A stretch of 64,000 bases of DNA, taken from NCBI RefSeq assembly GCF_003855255.1, contig NZ_CP034072.1, forward strand, positions 4,275,920 to 4,339,919. The letters are read 5' to 3'. This DNA is from Mycolicibacterium nivoides (GTDB lineage: Bacteria > Actinomycetota > Actinomycetes > Mycobacteriales > Mycobacteriaceae). The position numbers were made by a program, and so were the translations under genes. Positions 1 through 9,497 of the stretch are shown one piece after another. Below the pieces are notes generated by a model that saw nothing but the letters and a program-made list of their open reading frames with translations, was not told where the DNA came from and did not search any database. Each line of letters starts with the position of its first letter. Position 1 is the first letter of the stretch.

Positions 1-43
1 GATATGACACCCATTGGAGCTCGGGTGGGATCTGGATGTCCAC
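1..43 (-). CDS. N-terminal fragment of a possible ESX-linked effector (partial)
   Basis: A GTG at 43 opens a frame reading VDIQIPPELQWVSY and runs off the window edge. It lies 15 bp after the stop of the WXG100 gene on the same strand. The short PPELQW segment resembles the start of the WXG100-like N-terminal domain of large CpnT-like mycobacterial effectors, which are often encoded just after a small WXG100 partner. Only 14 codons are visible, so both the start and the assignment are inference; an ATG at 14 in another frame is the alternative. Confidence 0.45.
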   Translation of the reverse strand, partial: MDIQIPPELQWVSY

Positions 44-58
44 GCGGTGTGGTGACCG

Positions 59-355
59 CTACGGCTGGTCTTGCTGTTCGAAGGAGTCCGCGGAGCCCTT
101 CAAGCCGTCCGAGTAGTAATCGAGCAGGTCGGTCTTGACCGCCACGGACCCGTCGACCCAATCCTTTTGCGCCAGATACCCTCCGCCGCCTTTCGCGAAC
201 CCGTCACCCATCTTGTCGTCACCCCATGCGGCACCTTCGGCCGCCAGATTGGATTGCAGGGACGACAGCACGTTCTTCATCCTGACGCTGACGTCATTGA
301 GGTCCTTCGAGGTGGCCCGCAGGTCAGAAGGTCCGACACCGAGTTCGTCAGCCAT
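59..355 (-). CDS. WXG100-family ESX secreted protein
   Basis: This 98-residue protein has the size and helix-turn-helix pattern of EsxA/EsxB-like substrates of type VII secretion. The turn carries W44-G-D-D rather than a strict W-x-G, a variant seen in part of the family. I see no clear YxxxD/E export motif in the C-terminal helix, so its partner may carry the signal. The start follows a GAGGAGC ribosome site inside the 3' end of the upstream YbaB-like gene, 4 bp away. Only one WXG100 gene is visible; a partner may be the truncated gene at 1-43 or lie outside. The match of family to locus is solid, but the identity of the substrate pair is not. Confidence 0.85.
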   Translation of the reverse strand: MADELGVGPSDLRATSKDLNDVSVRMKNVLSSLQSNLAAEGAAWGDDKMGDGFAKGGGGYLAQKDWVDGSVAVKTDLLDYYSDGLKGSADSFEQQDQP

Positions 356-359
356 CGAT

Positions 360-824
360 TCAGCTCCTCACGGTGGGGAAGGCGGATTCGTCCCGGTCGT
401 CGTCCTCTGGCTCGCCCGCTCGGACGACCGCGTCATCGTTGCCGTATACAGCTCTGGTCAGATCGCGCAGATCGGGCGCACTGTCGACGACGTCGGACAG
501 CGACGGCATCATCCGCCGCCGTTCCTCGATCGGCATCATCAGGGCAGCCGACCGCTGCGCCACGAGTTGCGCGGCGGACTGCGCGGCCTCTGTCACGTGA
601 CCACCGAGTTCTTCGAGCTCGTACTCATCGAGATAGGTCTCGTCGATCACGGTTTCGACGACATGACCCCGGGCGTCGACGGTCACCTCGACCAGGCCAT
701 CGGCTGCCTGGGCGCTGGCGGTGAGCTGCGCCTGCTCGCGCTGCACCGCCGCAATATCGGCCATCTGCTCTTGGACCAAGGCAAGCACCTCGGTCATCTG
801 ATGCCGGAGGGCATCGTTACTCAT
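360..824 (-). CDS. YbaB/EbfC-family protein of the ESX locus (EspL-like)
   Basis: The protein of about 154 residues starts MSNDALRHQ. An N-terminal helix (roughly residues 1-35, Gln/Glu-rich) is followed by a beta segment with the YbaB-like pattern GLVEVTVDARGHVVETVID, then a helical region and an acidic tail. YbaB-family proteins such as EspL occur in mycobacterial ESX loci, where they are thought to act as DNA-binding or chaperone-like accessories. The frame is open upstream to 911, but that extension is Arg-rich and unlike the family, so ATG 824 was chosen. It precedes the WXG100 gene by 4 bp, implying co-transcription. Confidence 0.75.
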   Translation of the reverse strand: MSNDALRHQMTEVLALVQEQMADIAAVQREQAQLTASAQAADGLVEVTVDARGHVVETVIDETYLDEYELEELGGHVTEAAQSAAQLVAQRSAALMMPIEERRRMMPSLSDVVDSAPDLRDLTRAVYGNDDAVVRAGEPEDDDRDESAFPTVRS

Positions 825-1053
825 TCCGATCAGTGTTCCAGATTCCCAAACCCGCCGCCACGTTCTTTGCCGAATTCGATTACGGCCGACCGTATTTGAG
901 TGCACGAACAATTACGTCTGCGAAATTGCCATCGTCGCAATGCCACTCACGCCACAATTTGCCACCCGCGCGTAGATAACCGAGGTTTACTCGGCAGTCC
1001 GCGTCCCTCACCGATAGCTCTCACACCCTTGACTGATGGGCGCGTTCTTTGCC

Positions 1054-1068
1054 CCCCCACCGTGGGGG
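1054..1068 (-). terminator. Short GC hairpin after the EspI-like gene
   Basis: CCCCCA at 1054-1059 can pair with TGGGGG at 1063-1068 over a 3-nt loop, just past the stop of the ParA-like gene. There is no T-run after it on the minus strand, so it would be at best a weak I-shaped terminator. The 252 bp between 825 and 1076 otherwise hold no gene and presumably carry the promoter of the YbaB-WXG100 unit; I could not identify that promoter. Confidence 0.3.
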
Positions 1069-1076
1069 CGAGGCCG

Positions 1077-2576
1077 TCACCCGTACTGGGGTGCGGCGCG
1101 CAGCCTGGGAAACTTCTCCGCAACGGCCGCAGCCAATTCCAGATACGCCTGGAGCGTGGCCGGATCCAGCAGGTCGAAGTCGACGTCGGCACCCTCCGCC
1201 AGATGCGGATCGAACGGGATCATGTGCACCGAACGGCATCGGGCTTGGAAGTGCTCGTAGACCTTGTCCAGTTTGAGTTTCGCCGATCCTGGCCGCGAGG
1301 CACTGAGCACCACGTGCGCTTCGCGGACCAGCGCGGAGTGACCGTGCTGCATCAGCCAGTCCAGCGTCGCCGATGCGCTGCGGGCCGCATCGATCGCGGG
1401 TGAGCTGACCAGCACGATCGCGTGCGCCAGATCGAGCACGCCCGCCATCGCGGAATGCATGATGCCGGTGCCGCAATCGGTGAGGATGATGTTGTAGTAG
1501 CGACGCAGGATGCTGACGGTGCGGCGGTAGTCCGATTCGCCGAACACTTCCGAAACCGCTGGTTCCTGCTCGCTGGCCAGGACTTCCAGTCGGCTGCCCG
1601 CCATGCGGGTGTGGCTGCGGACATCGGCGTAGCGCTCGATGTCGGGATCCGACAGCAGGTCCCGCACGGTGGACTGGCTCGACGCATCCCGAACCCGTTC
1701 GGCCAGCGTCCCGCGATCCGGGTTGGCGTCGACCGCGATCACCCGGTCCTGCCTCATCATCGACAGCGCCGAGCCCAACCCCAGCGTTGTCGTGGTCTTG
1801 CCGACACCGCCCTTGATCGACAGCACCGCGATCCGGAAGTCGCCTGCGATCGGCTGACGGATCTGGGCCAGCAGGTCCTCCCGCTCACGCTCCCTGCGTG
1901 ATTCACCGGGATTGACGTGACCCGCACTCGCCAGATGCACAGCCCGGCGCCATCCGGAGTGAGGTGCGTTGCGGGCGCGGTTGATGATTCCGGCGTCGTC
2001 GAGTGAAGGCGGCACCGGCGAGTACTGCGGTGGCGCAGCCGCGCCCGGCGGCGGCAGGAGCGGCGGCAACGGGGGCATGAACCCCGGCGGCGGCAACGGC
2101 GGCGGAGGCGGCGGCAACGGCGGTAGTGGTGGTGGCGGTGGCGCCGCCTCCGGCGGCAGCGATGGTCTAGCCGCCTCCGGCGGCAGGGCACGCCTTGCCG
2201 TCTCAGGCAACGGCGGAATCGGGATCAAACCGGTCGGCGGGTCCTGCTCCGGTTCCGGTTCAGGCTCGCGAGCGGGCTCGTCGACGTCGAATCGTTCGGC
2301 GAACTCGCGCGACCCGATCGAGCTGTGCATCTGCCACGGCGGCGGGGCAAGCCTGCGGGCAGGAGCCGGCGCAGGCGCCGCAGGAGGAGGAGACACCACA
2401 AAGGCGTCGGTCGTGTCGTCGGCAGGTGACGTGGCGGTATGGGCCTGCCGGGCCGACCGTTGCGCCGCAATCTGTTCCAGCAACGCAGCCGCCCGGGCCT
2501 CCACCGCGTCCAATTCGCCAGGCGCCAAGTCGTCGAGCGATGTGGGCTCGCCGATCGGCCGATTCTCGTCCGGCAT
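1077..2576 (-). CDS. EspI-like ParA/MinD-family ATPase
   Basis: The 499-residue protein has a long Pro-rich, low-complexity N-terminal half (about residues 60-190, with runs of PPPLPPL) and a C-terminal ParA/MinD ATPase domain. The deviant Walker A motif KGGVGKTT lies near residue 255, and a DANPDRG switch segment follows. This matches EspI and related ESX ATPases; in M. tuberculosis EspI is reported to modulate ESX-1 secretion with cellular ATP. The start is ATG 2576, preceded by GGGGAAAG. The gene follows mycP by 12 bp in the same direction and is probably the last gene of the eccC-eccD-mycP operon. Confidence 0.85.
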   Translation of the reverse strand: MPDENRPIGEPTSLDDLAPGELDAVEARAAALLEQIAAQRSARQAHTATSPADDTTDAFVVSPPPAAPAPAPARRLAPPPWQMHSSIGSREFAERFDVDEPAREPEPEPEQDPPTGLIPIPPLPETARRALPPEAARPSLPPEAAPPPPPLPPLPPPPPPLPPPGFMPPLPPLLPPPGAAAPPQYSPVPPSLDDAGIINRARNAPHSGWRRAVHLASAGHVNPGESRREREREDLLAQIRQPIAGDFRIAVLSIKGGVGKTTTTLGLGSALSMMRQDRVIAVDANPDRGTLAERVRDASSQSTVRDLLSDPDIERYADVRSHTRMAGSRLEVLASEQEPAVSEVFGESDYRRTVSILRRYYNIILTDCGTGIMHSAMAGVLDLAHAIVLVSSPAIDAARSASATLDWLMQHGHSALVREAHVVLSASRPGSAKLKLDKVYEHFQARCRSVHMIPFDPHLAEGADVDFDLLDPATLQAYLELAAAVAEKFPRLRAAPQYG

Positions 2577-2588
2577 CTTTCCCCTAAC

Positions 2589-3971
2589 TCACCTGGTCCG
2601 CCGCCGGGCAGCAGCCACCGCCACCGCCGCCACCATCAACGCAACACACGCCGCGGTGACGGTGAAGACGATCCTGCGCGCCCGCACATTACCCGGGTCG
2701 GGTTGCGGCGGCCCGCTGATCGGTGAAGCGGCAGTGACATCGCGGCCGTCGGCCCCCGGCGGGAGCTGGTAGGTCAATGCCGCGACTGGGTCCACGACTC
2801 CATAACCCGTGGCCTGGTTGGGTCCATTCCCCGGGGTGCGGGCCGTCCGTTCGACCAGATCCTTGACCTCACCTGCGGTAAGGCCCGGGTAACGCGACCG
2901 GATCAGCGCCACCACACCCGAGACGAACGGCGCCGCGAAGCTGGTGCCGTTCAGCGGGGCCAGCCCCTGCTGGCCTAGTTGTGCGTTGCTCAGACCGGGA
3001 CCGCCGGCGTCCAACGAGGTGACCCGCTCGCCCGGGGCGGCCACCGCCACCCATGGCCCGTGCAGGCTGAAGTCGGCCGGGGTGGCCGATGTGGTCACGG
3101 CACCGACGGTCAGCACGTAGTCGGAGAACCAGGCCGGGCTGGCGATGGTGCTGACGCTTTCCCAGCCGGTGTGCAGCGGCTGGTTCGGATCGTTCATGTT
3201 GTTCTGTGCCTTACACATGCTCTGGGAGTTGAAGTTGCCCGCCGCAGCCACCACCACGACATTGCGTTCGTAGGCGTAGCGCACCGCGAGACCGAGTTCC
3301 CGGTCGTCCATTCCGGCCGAAACAGGCGCGCAGGCCACCTCCGACAGGTTGATCACCGTGGCACCGAGGTCCACCGCCCGAGCTATCGCGAGCGCCAAAG
3401 TACGCGTATTGCCGTAACCGATCGATGTCGCGTTGGGATCGTCGTTCTGGCTGCTGCTCGTGCCCGCGACGCCGAAGGCGCCGCTGTTCTGCCGGATCGA
3501 CAGGATCGAGGCCTCGGGGGCCACACCGGCGAAGCTGTCACCGTCGGCCGGGGACGCACCGATGATCCCGGCGACCAGGGTGCCGTGTGCGTCGCAGTCG
3601 ACCAACCCGTCGCTGTTCGACACGTAGTCGCCGCCCGGCTCGAGCGCGGACAGTCGCGGATGACGATTGACGCCGGTGTCGATCACCGCCACCTTCTGCC
3701 CCGCGCCGCGCGAAAAGCGCCAGGCCTTGCGGTATTCGAGCATGGCCTCGGCACTGGTCTGCTTGGTGAAGTCGGTACCGGGCAGCACGCCGGTGGGGAC
3801 GCCGCAGATCGACTTCTGCTCGGTCGGCTGCGTCGGTGCGACGGGGCCGATCGGCGGCGGACCGGGTTCGACGACGGGCGGCGTCACCGCACCGGCAGGC
3901 GGCACGCCGAAGCCGGCCAGCGCCACCGTCAGGACGACGGTCGCCACCGCCGAGTACCGCCGGGCGATCAT
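2589..3971 (-). CDS. mycP: Mycosin, membrane-anchored subtilisin-like protease of the ESX system
   Basis: A 460-residue mycosin. An N-terminal signal segment (about 1-28) is followed by a Pro-rich stretch and a subtilase domain with catalytic Asp98 (VIDTG), His129 (DAHGT) and Ser344 (NGTSFAAP), plus an oxyanion Asn near 246 (AAAGN). A transmembrane helix lies near residues 430-452 before a basic tail. Mycosins cap the periplasmic face of the ESX complex, stabilise it, and can process substrates. The frame is open far upstream, but ATG 3971 overlaps the eccD stop as ATGA and begins the signal peptide, so that start was chosen. Confidence 0.92.
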   Translation of the reverse strand: MIARRYSAVATVVLTVALAGFGVPPAGAVTPPVVEPGPPPIGPVAPTQPTEQKSICGVPTGVLPGTDFTKQTSAEAMLEYRKAWRFSRGAGQKVAVIDTGVNRHPRLSALEPGGDYVSNSDGLVDCDAHGTLVAGIIGASPADGDSFAGVAPEASILSIRQNSGAFGVAGTSSSQNDDPNATSIGYGNTRTLALAIARAVDLGATVINLSEVACAPVSAGMDDRELGLAVRYAYERNVVVVAAAGNFNSQSMCKAQNNMNDPNQPLHTGWESVSTIASPAWFSDYVLTVGAVTTSATPADFSLHGPWVAVAAPGERVTSLDAGGPGLSNAQLGQQGLAPLNGTSFAAPFVSGVVALIRSRYPGLTAGEVKDLVERTARTPGNGPNQATGYGVVDPVAALTYQLPPGADGRDVTAASPISGPPQPDPGNVRARRIVFTVTAACVALMVAAVAVAAARRRTR

Positions 3972-5410
3972 CAGCCGCCCAGCCGTTCGTAGAGTCCGAG
4001 CGGCCACAACGCGAGCGGGATCACCGCGGCCACGGCCAGATACTCGAGATACACCGCGATGGTCCGGATCCGATGAAGGTACGAGGCGGCGACCCCGCCC
4101 ACCACCAGCACCGCGAGTACGACGACCCCGGCAAGTTGCAACGGCCAGGCCCCGGTCTGGGCTTGTACACAGGCCACCAGCACCAGCGTCACGGCAGGCA
4201 CGGCGAGCGCGGCGCGTTCCGGCCAGGTCGTCGCCCGGCGGCTGCGCAATGCCGGGACCGCAGCACAGACGAGGGCGAAAGCGAATGCCGCCCAACCCGT
4301 ATCGACCCGCATCAACGCGGTGGCGCTGATCAACGCGGTAGTTGCCGCCCCCGCCAGCACGCCGGAGCGGGTCAGCACCGCTGACTGCACCCGGTCCCAC
4401 ACCTGTTCCGCGCTCGGCATCGGCGTACCGGGTTCGGCCGCGGCCGCGGCGGCGGACGCGGTGAAGGGATCGTCCCCGCGCGATTCGCCTGCGGAGGGCA
4501 CCGGGTACTGGTCCAGGCGTGCCGTAAGCACCGGCACCGCCAGACACCCGAACACCGCCACCACGGCGGTGACCGCAGCCACCACCGTGACCGGCACGCC
4601 CAGCGTCCTGGCCGCGAACGCCGCAGCGCCGAAGCCCAACAGCACCGCCGCGGCGACATAGGTCCAGTGGCCGGCACCGATCACGCGGTGACATATCCCC
4701 GTGAGCACCAACAACACTGCGCACCCGACCGCCAGGCCGACCGCACCGTGCGGGGCCGCGAGCACCCAGCCGGCGGCGGCGCCCACGGCGATCACCGGCG
4801 GGCCGACCGCTGCGGCGATGTCGGCCCTGCCGAGCACTCGGCGCACGAGTGCGGCGGCGCCGACCAGCACCACCGTCATCAGGCCCGCGGAGACCAGAAT
4901 CATCGGCCGGTGCGCCGACAGCCCGGGGGCGAGCAGGAGAACGACCCACACGGCCGCGCACAGCCACAACCCGGCGAAGGCCATCATCCGCGCCGCGGTG
5001 GCACTCCACGCCGCATAGGACGCGCGGTTCAGCCGGGCCGCCGCGTCCACCACGTCGTCGTACAACGTGGGCGGCGACAACGCCTGACGAGCCGAGAGGC
5101 GCAACAGCTCACCGTTTTTCACCCCGGCATCGCGCAGGGTCCGGTCGGGTTCCAGCACACCGGCGCCGGCCCGGCCCGCGCGGCTGAGCACCCAGAACGT
5201 CCGTCGCTCGTCGCGATCGGCCATGTCGTCACTGCGCTCGTCGTCCCGGGACTTGATCAACCGGGCCAGCTCCGGAAGGAACGCGGCCACCGGGACGTCG
5301 GCCGGCAGCGCGACATCGAGTTGGGTGCGCCCGCCGACCACGGACACCCGCATCGCCTCGGGTGCCGCGGACACCACGTGCACGGCGCGAAGCTCCTCGA
5401 CGCCGGTCAC
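3971..5410 (-). CDS. eccD: EccD-family ESX membrane channel component, first copy
   Basis: The 479-residue protein has an N-terminal ubiquitin-like domain (about residues 8-100, including TFWVLSRAGR and GELLRLSAR) and about eleven hydrophobic segments from residue 125 to the end. EccD forms the multi-spanning dimer that lines each ESX protomer in the inner membrane. Its GTG start overlaps the stop of eccC (GTGA), and its stop overlaps mycP, so the three are translationally coupled. A divergent second EccD is encoded at 9497-10963. The two differ clearly in sequence and are not a recent duplication. Confidence 0.88.
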   Translation of the reverse strand: MTGVEELRAVHVVSAAPEAMRVSVVGGRTQLDVALPADVPVAAFLPELARLIKSRDDERSDDMADRDERRTFWVLSRAGRAGAGVLEPDRTLRDAGVKNGELLRLSARQALSPPTLYDDVVDAAARLNRASYAAWSATAARMMAFAGLWLCAAVWVVLLLAPGLSAHRPMILVSAGLMTVVLVGAAALVRRVLGRADIAAAVGPPVIAVGAAAGWVLAAPHGAVGLAVGCAVLLVLTGICHRVIGAGHWTYVAAAVLLGFGAAAFAARTLGVPVTVVAAVTAVVAVFGCLAVPVLTARLDQYPVPSAGESRGDDPFTASAAAAAAEPGTPMPSAEQVWDRVQSAVLTRSGVLAGAATTALISATALMRVDTGWAAFAFALVCAAVPALRSRRATTWPERAALAVPAVTLVLVACVQAQTGAWPLQLAGVVVLAVLVVGGVAASYLHRIRTIAVYLEYLAVAAVIPLALWPLGLYERLGG

Positions 5411-8400
5411 AGGTCGGGCATCCGGGACAGTTGGACCACGCCGCTACGAGTGGTCCGCGAGACCAGCATGCCGCGGCCTGGAGGCATGGCGCTGGCCTTG
5501 TATCCGCCGAACAGCCCGCCCTCGTCTCTGCTTCCGCTCATCACCAAGCCGTTGCAGGACAGGTCTTTCAGACGTCCGACGATCGGGTCCATCATCGCCC
5601 GCCCGGCCCCCCCGCTGCGGCGGGTGACCACGACGCGCAGCCCGATGTCGCGGGCCTGCGGCAGGTATTCGACCAGCGGTCCGAGCGGATGGCTCAGCGA
5701 ACCACCGGGGATCAGGTCGTAGTCGTCGATCATCACGAACAGGTCCGGGCCCGACCACCAGGACCGTTCCTTGAGTTGTTGCTGGGTGATGTCGTTGGGC
5801 GGCAGGCGATCTTTCAGGGCACCGGCCAGTGCCGTCATCAGATCCGTGCACGACTGCGGGGCCGTGGCGTACCCGCCGAGGTATTCGTCGGGCACGACAC
5901 CCAGCATCGAGCGACGGAAGTCGACCAGGATGATCTTGGCTTCCAGCGGAGTGGCGTTCTCCATCACGCCCGCGGCGATGTTGCGCAGCAGACCGGTTTT
6001 TCCGCATTCGGTGTCGGCGAAGGCCACCAGGTGTGGTTGCGAATCGAAATCCAGGATGACGGGCGCGAGCTCTTCTTCGTTGATGCCGATCGCGATCCGG
6101 GCCTTGCTGAGTTGGCCGGCATCGCGGGCGACGCGGACGACGTCGTCGCGGTTCACGTCGTGCGGCAGCATCCGCACCTTCGGCGCCTCCCGATCCTGGT
6201 AGTGGGCGCGCACCGCCTCGACGGCGCCTGCCACCCCGGCCGGCAGATCCTCGACCCCGGAACTGGAGTCCAGCCGCGGCAATGCGATCAGGATGTGCAG
6301 GCGCTCGGAGTTGATGCCACGACCGGGCCGCCCGATCGGGACCAGTTCGGCAGAGCGGCGTGCCACCTCGCTGTCGATCGGGTCACCGAGGCGCAGCTCG
6401 ACACGAGTGCCGAGCATGTCCTTGACCGCCGGCCGGATCTCCATCCACCGCGATGCGGTGATCGCCACGTGAACGCCGTAGGACAGGCCCTGGATGGCCA
6501 GCGACTGGATCACCGGGTCGAGCTGCTCGAAGTCGCTCTTGATCGATGCCCAGCCGTCGACGACCAGCACCACGTCGCCGAATTTGTCCTGGCTCACCTC
6601 GCCTTTGGCCTTGCGCTGGCGGAAGTCGCGCATGGATTCGATGCCGAGTTCACGGAACAGCTGCTCGCGGCTCCGTAGCACCCCGGCCACCTCGGCCACT
6701 GTGCGCCGGATGGCGTCGGCGTCCATCCGGCCCGCCACCCCGCCGACGTGCGGCAGCTTGGCCAGGCTGGTCAGGGTGCCGCCGCCGAAGTCCAGGCAGT
6801 AGAACTGCAACTGCTCAGGGGTGTGGGTAGCGGCCGCGGCCATGATCAGGGTGCGCAGCGTAGTGGACTTGCCCGACTGCGGCCCACCGACCACGGCCAC
6901 GTTGCCCTGGGCGCCGGACAGGTCGACCATGAGCACATCGCGACGCTGATCGTAAGGCCGGTCCACCACACCCATCGGCATCCACAGGCGGCCGTTGAGA
7001 TTCTGTGGTGCCGACCAATCCGATTCGGGCAGAAGCTCGTTCACCGCGGGACTGTCGTCGAGCGGCGGCAGCCACACCTCGTGGGCGGGCCTGCCGTGGC
7101 CGCGCAGCCGGCTGACCACCATGTCGAGCAGCGTGGTCTTGGTGGGACCAACCGGAGCGGAATCCGCCTCGACCGGCGGCAGCGCCGAAGGCGCCGGGCC
7201 GCGGTCGGGCACCACGTCCTTCTTGACCGGTGTGGCGGTGAACAGCTTGGGCGCCAGCGCGCCCAACTGGGCCACCCGACCGGTGCGGGCCGATATCCGT
7301 GGCTTGACGTATTCCCCCGAGACGTAGCACGCGTTGAACCGGATCGGTTCGGAGGCATCGCATTTCAGGAATGCCGACCCGGGAACGCTGGGCAGGTGGT
7401 AGGCGTCGGGCACACCGAGCACGCTGCGCGACTCGCCTGCCGAGAACGTCTTGAGGCCGATCCGGTAGGACAGGTGCGAGTCCAGGCCGCGCAGCTTGCC
7501 CTCCTCCAGACGCTGCGAGGCCAGCAGCAGGTGCATGTGCAGCGAGCGTCCCAGCCGGCCGATCATCACGAACAGCTCGGCGAAATCAGGCTTCTGGGAC
7601 AGCAGTTCGGAGAATTCGTCGACCACGATGAACAGTGCGGGAAGCGGTTCGAGGTCGGTGCCCGCCGCGCGGGCCCGCTCGTATTCGGTGACGTTGGGGA
7701 AATTTCCGGCGGCGCGCAGCAGCTCCTGGCGGCGGTTCATCTCACCGGCCAGTGCGTCCCGCATGCGGTCCACCATGGTCAGCTCGTCTTCGAGGTTGGT
7801 GATGATCGCCGCGATGTGGGCGATCCCGTCCAGACCGAGGAACGTCGCGCCGCCCTTGAAGTCAACAAGCACCAGGTTGAGCTGCTCGGGTGAGTGCGAC
7901 GTGATCATCGACAGCACCAGCGTGCGCAGGAATTCCGACTTGCCCGACCCGGTGGCACCGATGCACAGCCCGTGCGGGCCCATGCCGCCCTCGGCGGCCT
8001 CCTTGATGTCGAGTTCGATGGGCTGCCCGTTGGGGGTGATACCGATCGGCACCCGCAGCCGCTCCCGCGGAGACCGCTGCCGCCAGATCTGTTCTGGCAC
8101 GATGCCTGCGGCGTCGGGAATCTTCAGCAGTGCCATCAGGCCTGGGTCGACGGCCCTCGAATCGGCCTCCAGGCTGACGATGTGCGCGGCGTTCGCCGGC
8201 CGGTAGCGACCGATCCGCCGTGCCGTGGTCTCGGCCTCGGGAATGGTGATGGTGTCCGGGGTGGCGAACCGTTCGACACCGACGGCGGTCCGCGCGGCCA
8301 CGTCGTCACCCTCGACGACCAGTTGGAGGCTGCGCCGCGCAGACGCCCCGGCCCGCAGGCCGTTCAGGTCGAGCAGCGTCACGCTGTCCAGCCCGGCATC

Positions 8401-9411
8401 GGTGATCAACTGCTCGTCGCCGGTGACGAAACCGTCGTCCAGCACGACGACCAGCTGCTTGAGCCCCTGCGTCGGCTGCGAGTTACGCGTGAACCGGCCG
8501 CGTTCCGCCAACTCCGAAGACAGTGCCGTCTCCATCAGCTCGAGCGTGGGGAACAGCAACCGCATCGAACCCATGCCGTCGCGGGTCACCGCGTGCTGCG
8601 CATGCGGCAGCCATTTGACCCAGCTCCAGTTCTCACCGTCCGGGTTGGCGGTGACGATCGCCACCTGCACGTGGTCGGGCCCGTGAAAGGTGCACAGTTC
8701 CAACACCATCGACCGCACGAGCTGCTGCGCGAGCTTGCGCTCGCCTTCGAAGGTGATGGTGGGGAACGCGCGCAGCGACACCGCGGTCGGCAGCGCATGC
8801 ACCACCGAATGGGTCTTGACGAACCGGCGCAGCGCCACCGTCGACACCGGTTCCAGGTCCTCGGGCGGACCGGTCTCGGGAGCCATCAACCGCGTCGCCA
8901 GCCGGTGGGTCCCGATACCGACCCGGATGTGGCAGTAATCCGCATCGCTGGGCCGCCGCTCCCACATGCGCCGGGTACCGACCACATCGGCCAGCGCCCG
9001 CGGATCGGGATGGCTCCATTCCAGCGCGGTGCGTTGTTCGGCTCCGGTGGTGTCGGCTTCCTCGCGAAGATTGGCGAGATAACTGAAGTAGTCCTTGCGT
9101 TCCTCGTTGAGCTCGGCGGCGGCTTTGCCATTGCGGTTCCCGCCGCCCATGAACATGCCGACCATCGACATGATCATCATCATCGGGAAGAGCAGGAACA
9201 TCGGGCTTCTGGCCATGTCGCGGCCACCGACCGTGATCATCAGCGCGATCATGCCGATCACCGCGACCAGCATCACGAACGGCATCAGCCGCATCATCAG
9301 GTTGCCCGGGATTGCCCGCGGCACCTCGGGCGGTGGCGCCAGGTTGACCTCGCCGCCGGGCATCCGCGGCGGTGCCACCCGAAGGCGGCGGACGAACCCC
9401 TGCGTACTCAA
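5407..9411 (-). CDS. eccC: EccC, three-ATPase-domain FtsK/SpoIIIE motor of the ESX system
   Basis: The protein of about 1334 residues carries two N-terminal membrane helices (about 35-85), a DUF domain and three FtsK/SpoIIIE-type nucleotide-binding domains, whose P-loops are GATGSGKS (near residue 487), GGPQSGKS (near 847) and ADTECGKT (near 1137). It is a single chain, as in ESX-2 to ESX-5, not split as in ESX-1. EccC recognises substrates and powers export. TTG 9411 was chosen because GGGGAGGGAAGG precedes it and the family typically starts MSTQGFVRR. ATG 9474 (MGLLDTNN) is possible but leaves only 22 bp to the divergent eccD. Confidence 0.9.
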   Translation of the reverse strand: MSTQGFVRRLRVAPPRMPGGEVNLAPPPEVPRAIPGNLMMRLMPFVMLVAVIGMIALMITVGGRDMARSPMFLLFPMMMIMSMVGMFMGGGNRNGKAAAELNEERKDYFSYLANLREEADTTGAEQRTALEWSHPDPRALADVVGTRRMWERRPSDADYCHIRVGIGTHRLATRLMAPETGPPEDLEPVSTVALRRFVKTHSVVHALPTAVSLRAFPTITFEGERKLAQQLVRSMVLELCTFHGPDHVQVAIVTANPDGENWSWVKWLPHAQHAVTRDGMGSMRLLFPTLELMETALSSELAERGRFTRNSQPTQGLKQLVVVLDDGFVTGDEQLITDAGLDSVTLLDLNGLRAGASARRSLQLVVEGDDVAARTAVGVERFATPDTITIPEAETTARRIGRYRPANAAHIVSLEADSRAVDPGLMALLKIPDAAGIVPEQIWRQRSPRERLRVPIGITPNGQPIELDIKEAAEGGMGPHGLCIGATGSGKSEFLRTLVLSMITSHSPEQLNLVLVDFKGGATFLGLDGIAHIAAIITNLEDELTMVDRMRDALAGEMNRRQELLRAAGNFPNVTEYERARAAGTDLEPLPALFIVVDEFSELLSQKPDFAELFVMIGRLGRSLHMHLLLASQRLEEGKLRGLDSHLSYRIGLKTFSAGESRSVLGVPDAYHLPSVPGSAFLKCDASEPIRFNACYVSGEYVKPRISARTGRVAQLGALAPKLFTATPVKKDVVPDRGPAPSALPPVEADSAPVGPTKTTLLDMVVSRLRGHGRPAHEVWLPPLDDSPAVNELLPESDWSAPQNLNGRLWMPMGVVDRPYDQRRDVLMVDLSGAQGNVAVVGGPQSGKSTTLRTLIMAAAATHTPEQLQFYCLDFGGGTLTSLAKLPHVGGVAGRMDADAIRRTVAEVAGVLRSREQLFRELGIESMRDFRQRKAKGEVSQDKFGDVVLVVDGWASIKSDFEQLDPVIQSLAIQGLSYGVHVAITASRWMEIRPAVKDMLGTRVELRLGDPIDSEVARRSAELVPIGRPGRGINSERLHILIALPRLDSSSGVEDLPAGVAGAVEAVRAHYQDREAPKVRMLPHDVNRDDVVRVARDAGQLSKARIAIGINEEELAPVILDFDSQPHLVAFADTECGKTGLLRNIAAGVMENATPLEAKIILVDFRRSMLGVVPDEYLGGYATAPQSCTDLMTALAGALKDRLPPNDITQQQLKERSWWSGPDLFVMIDDYDLIPGGSLSHPLGPLVEYLPQARDIGLRVVVTRRSGGAGRAMMDPIVGRLKDLSCNGLVMSGSRDEGGLFGGYKASAMPPGRGMLVSRTTRSGVVQLSRMPDL

Positions 9412-9449
9412 CCTTCCCTCCCCGGAAGCTGCTGGAGCCGGATGCTGGG

Positions 9450-9497
9450 TATTGTTCGTGTCGAGCAATCCCATTGCGCAGGAGGCCGACTGGATTG
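9450..9497 (+). promoter_or_regulatory. Possible promoter -10 and Shine-Dalgarno for the divergent eccD
   Basis: A TANNNT-type -10 element, TATTGT, lies at 9450-9455, and a perfect AGGAGG at 9480-9485 precedes GTG 9497 by 11 nt. No good -35 is visible. The spacing supports the GTG as start and leaves a short divergent regulatory region if eccC begins at 9411. Confidence 0.35.

Noticed and set aside
2000..2240. GGC/CCG-rich repeats as a non-coding repeat element
   Set aside because: They encode the Pro-rich linker of the EspI-like ATPase on the minus strand, a feature of that family.
3972..5009. Upstream extension of the mycosin frame
   Set aside because: It is an Arg/Gly-rich shadow of eccD. 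The signal peptide begins at ATG 3971, which overlaps the eccD stop.
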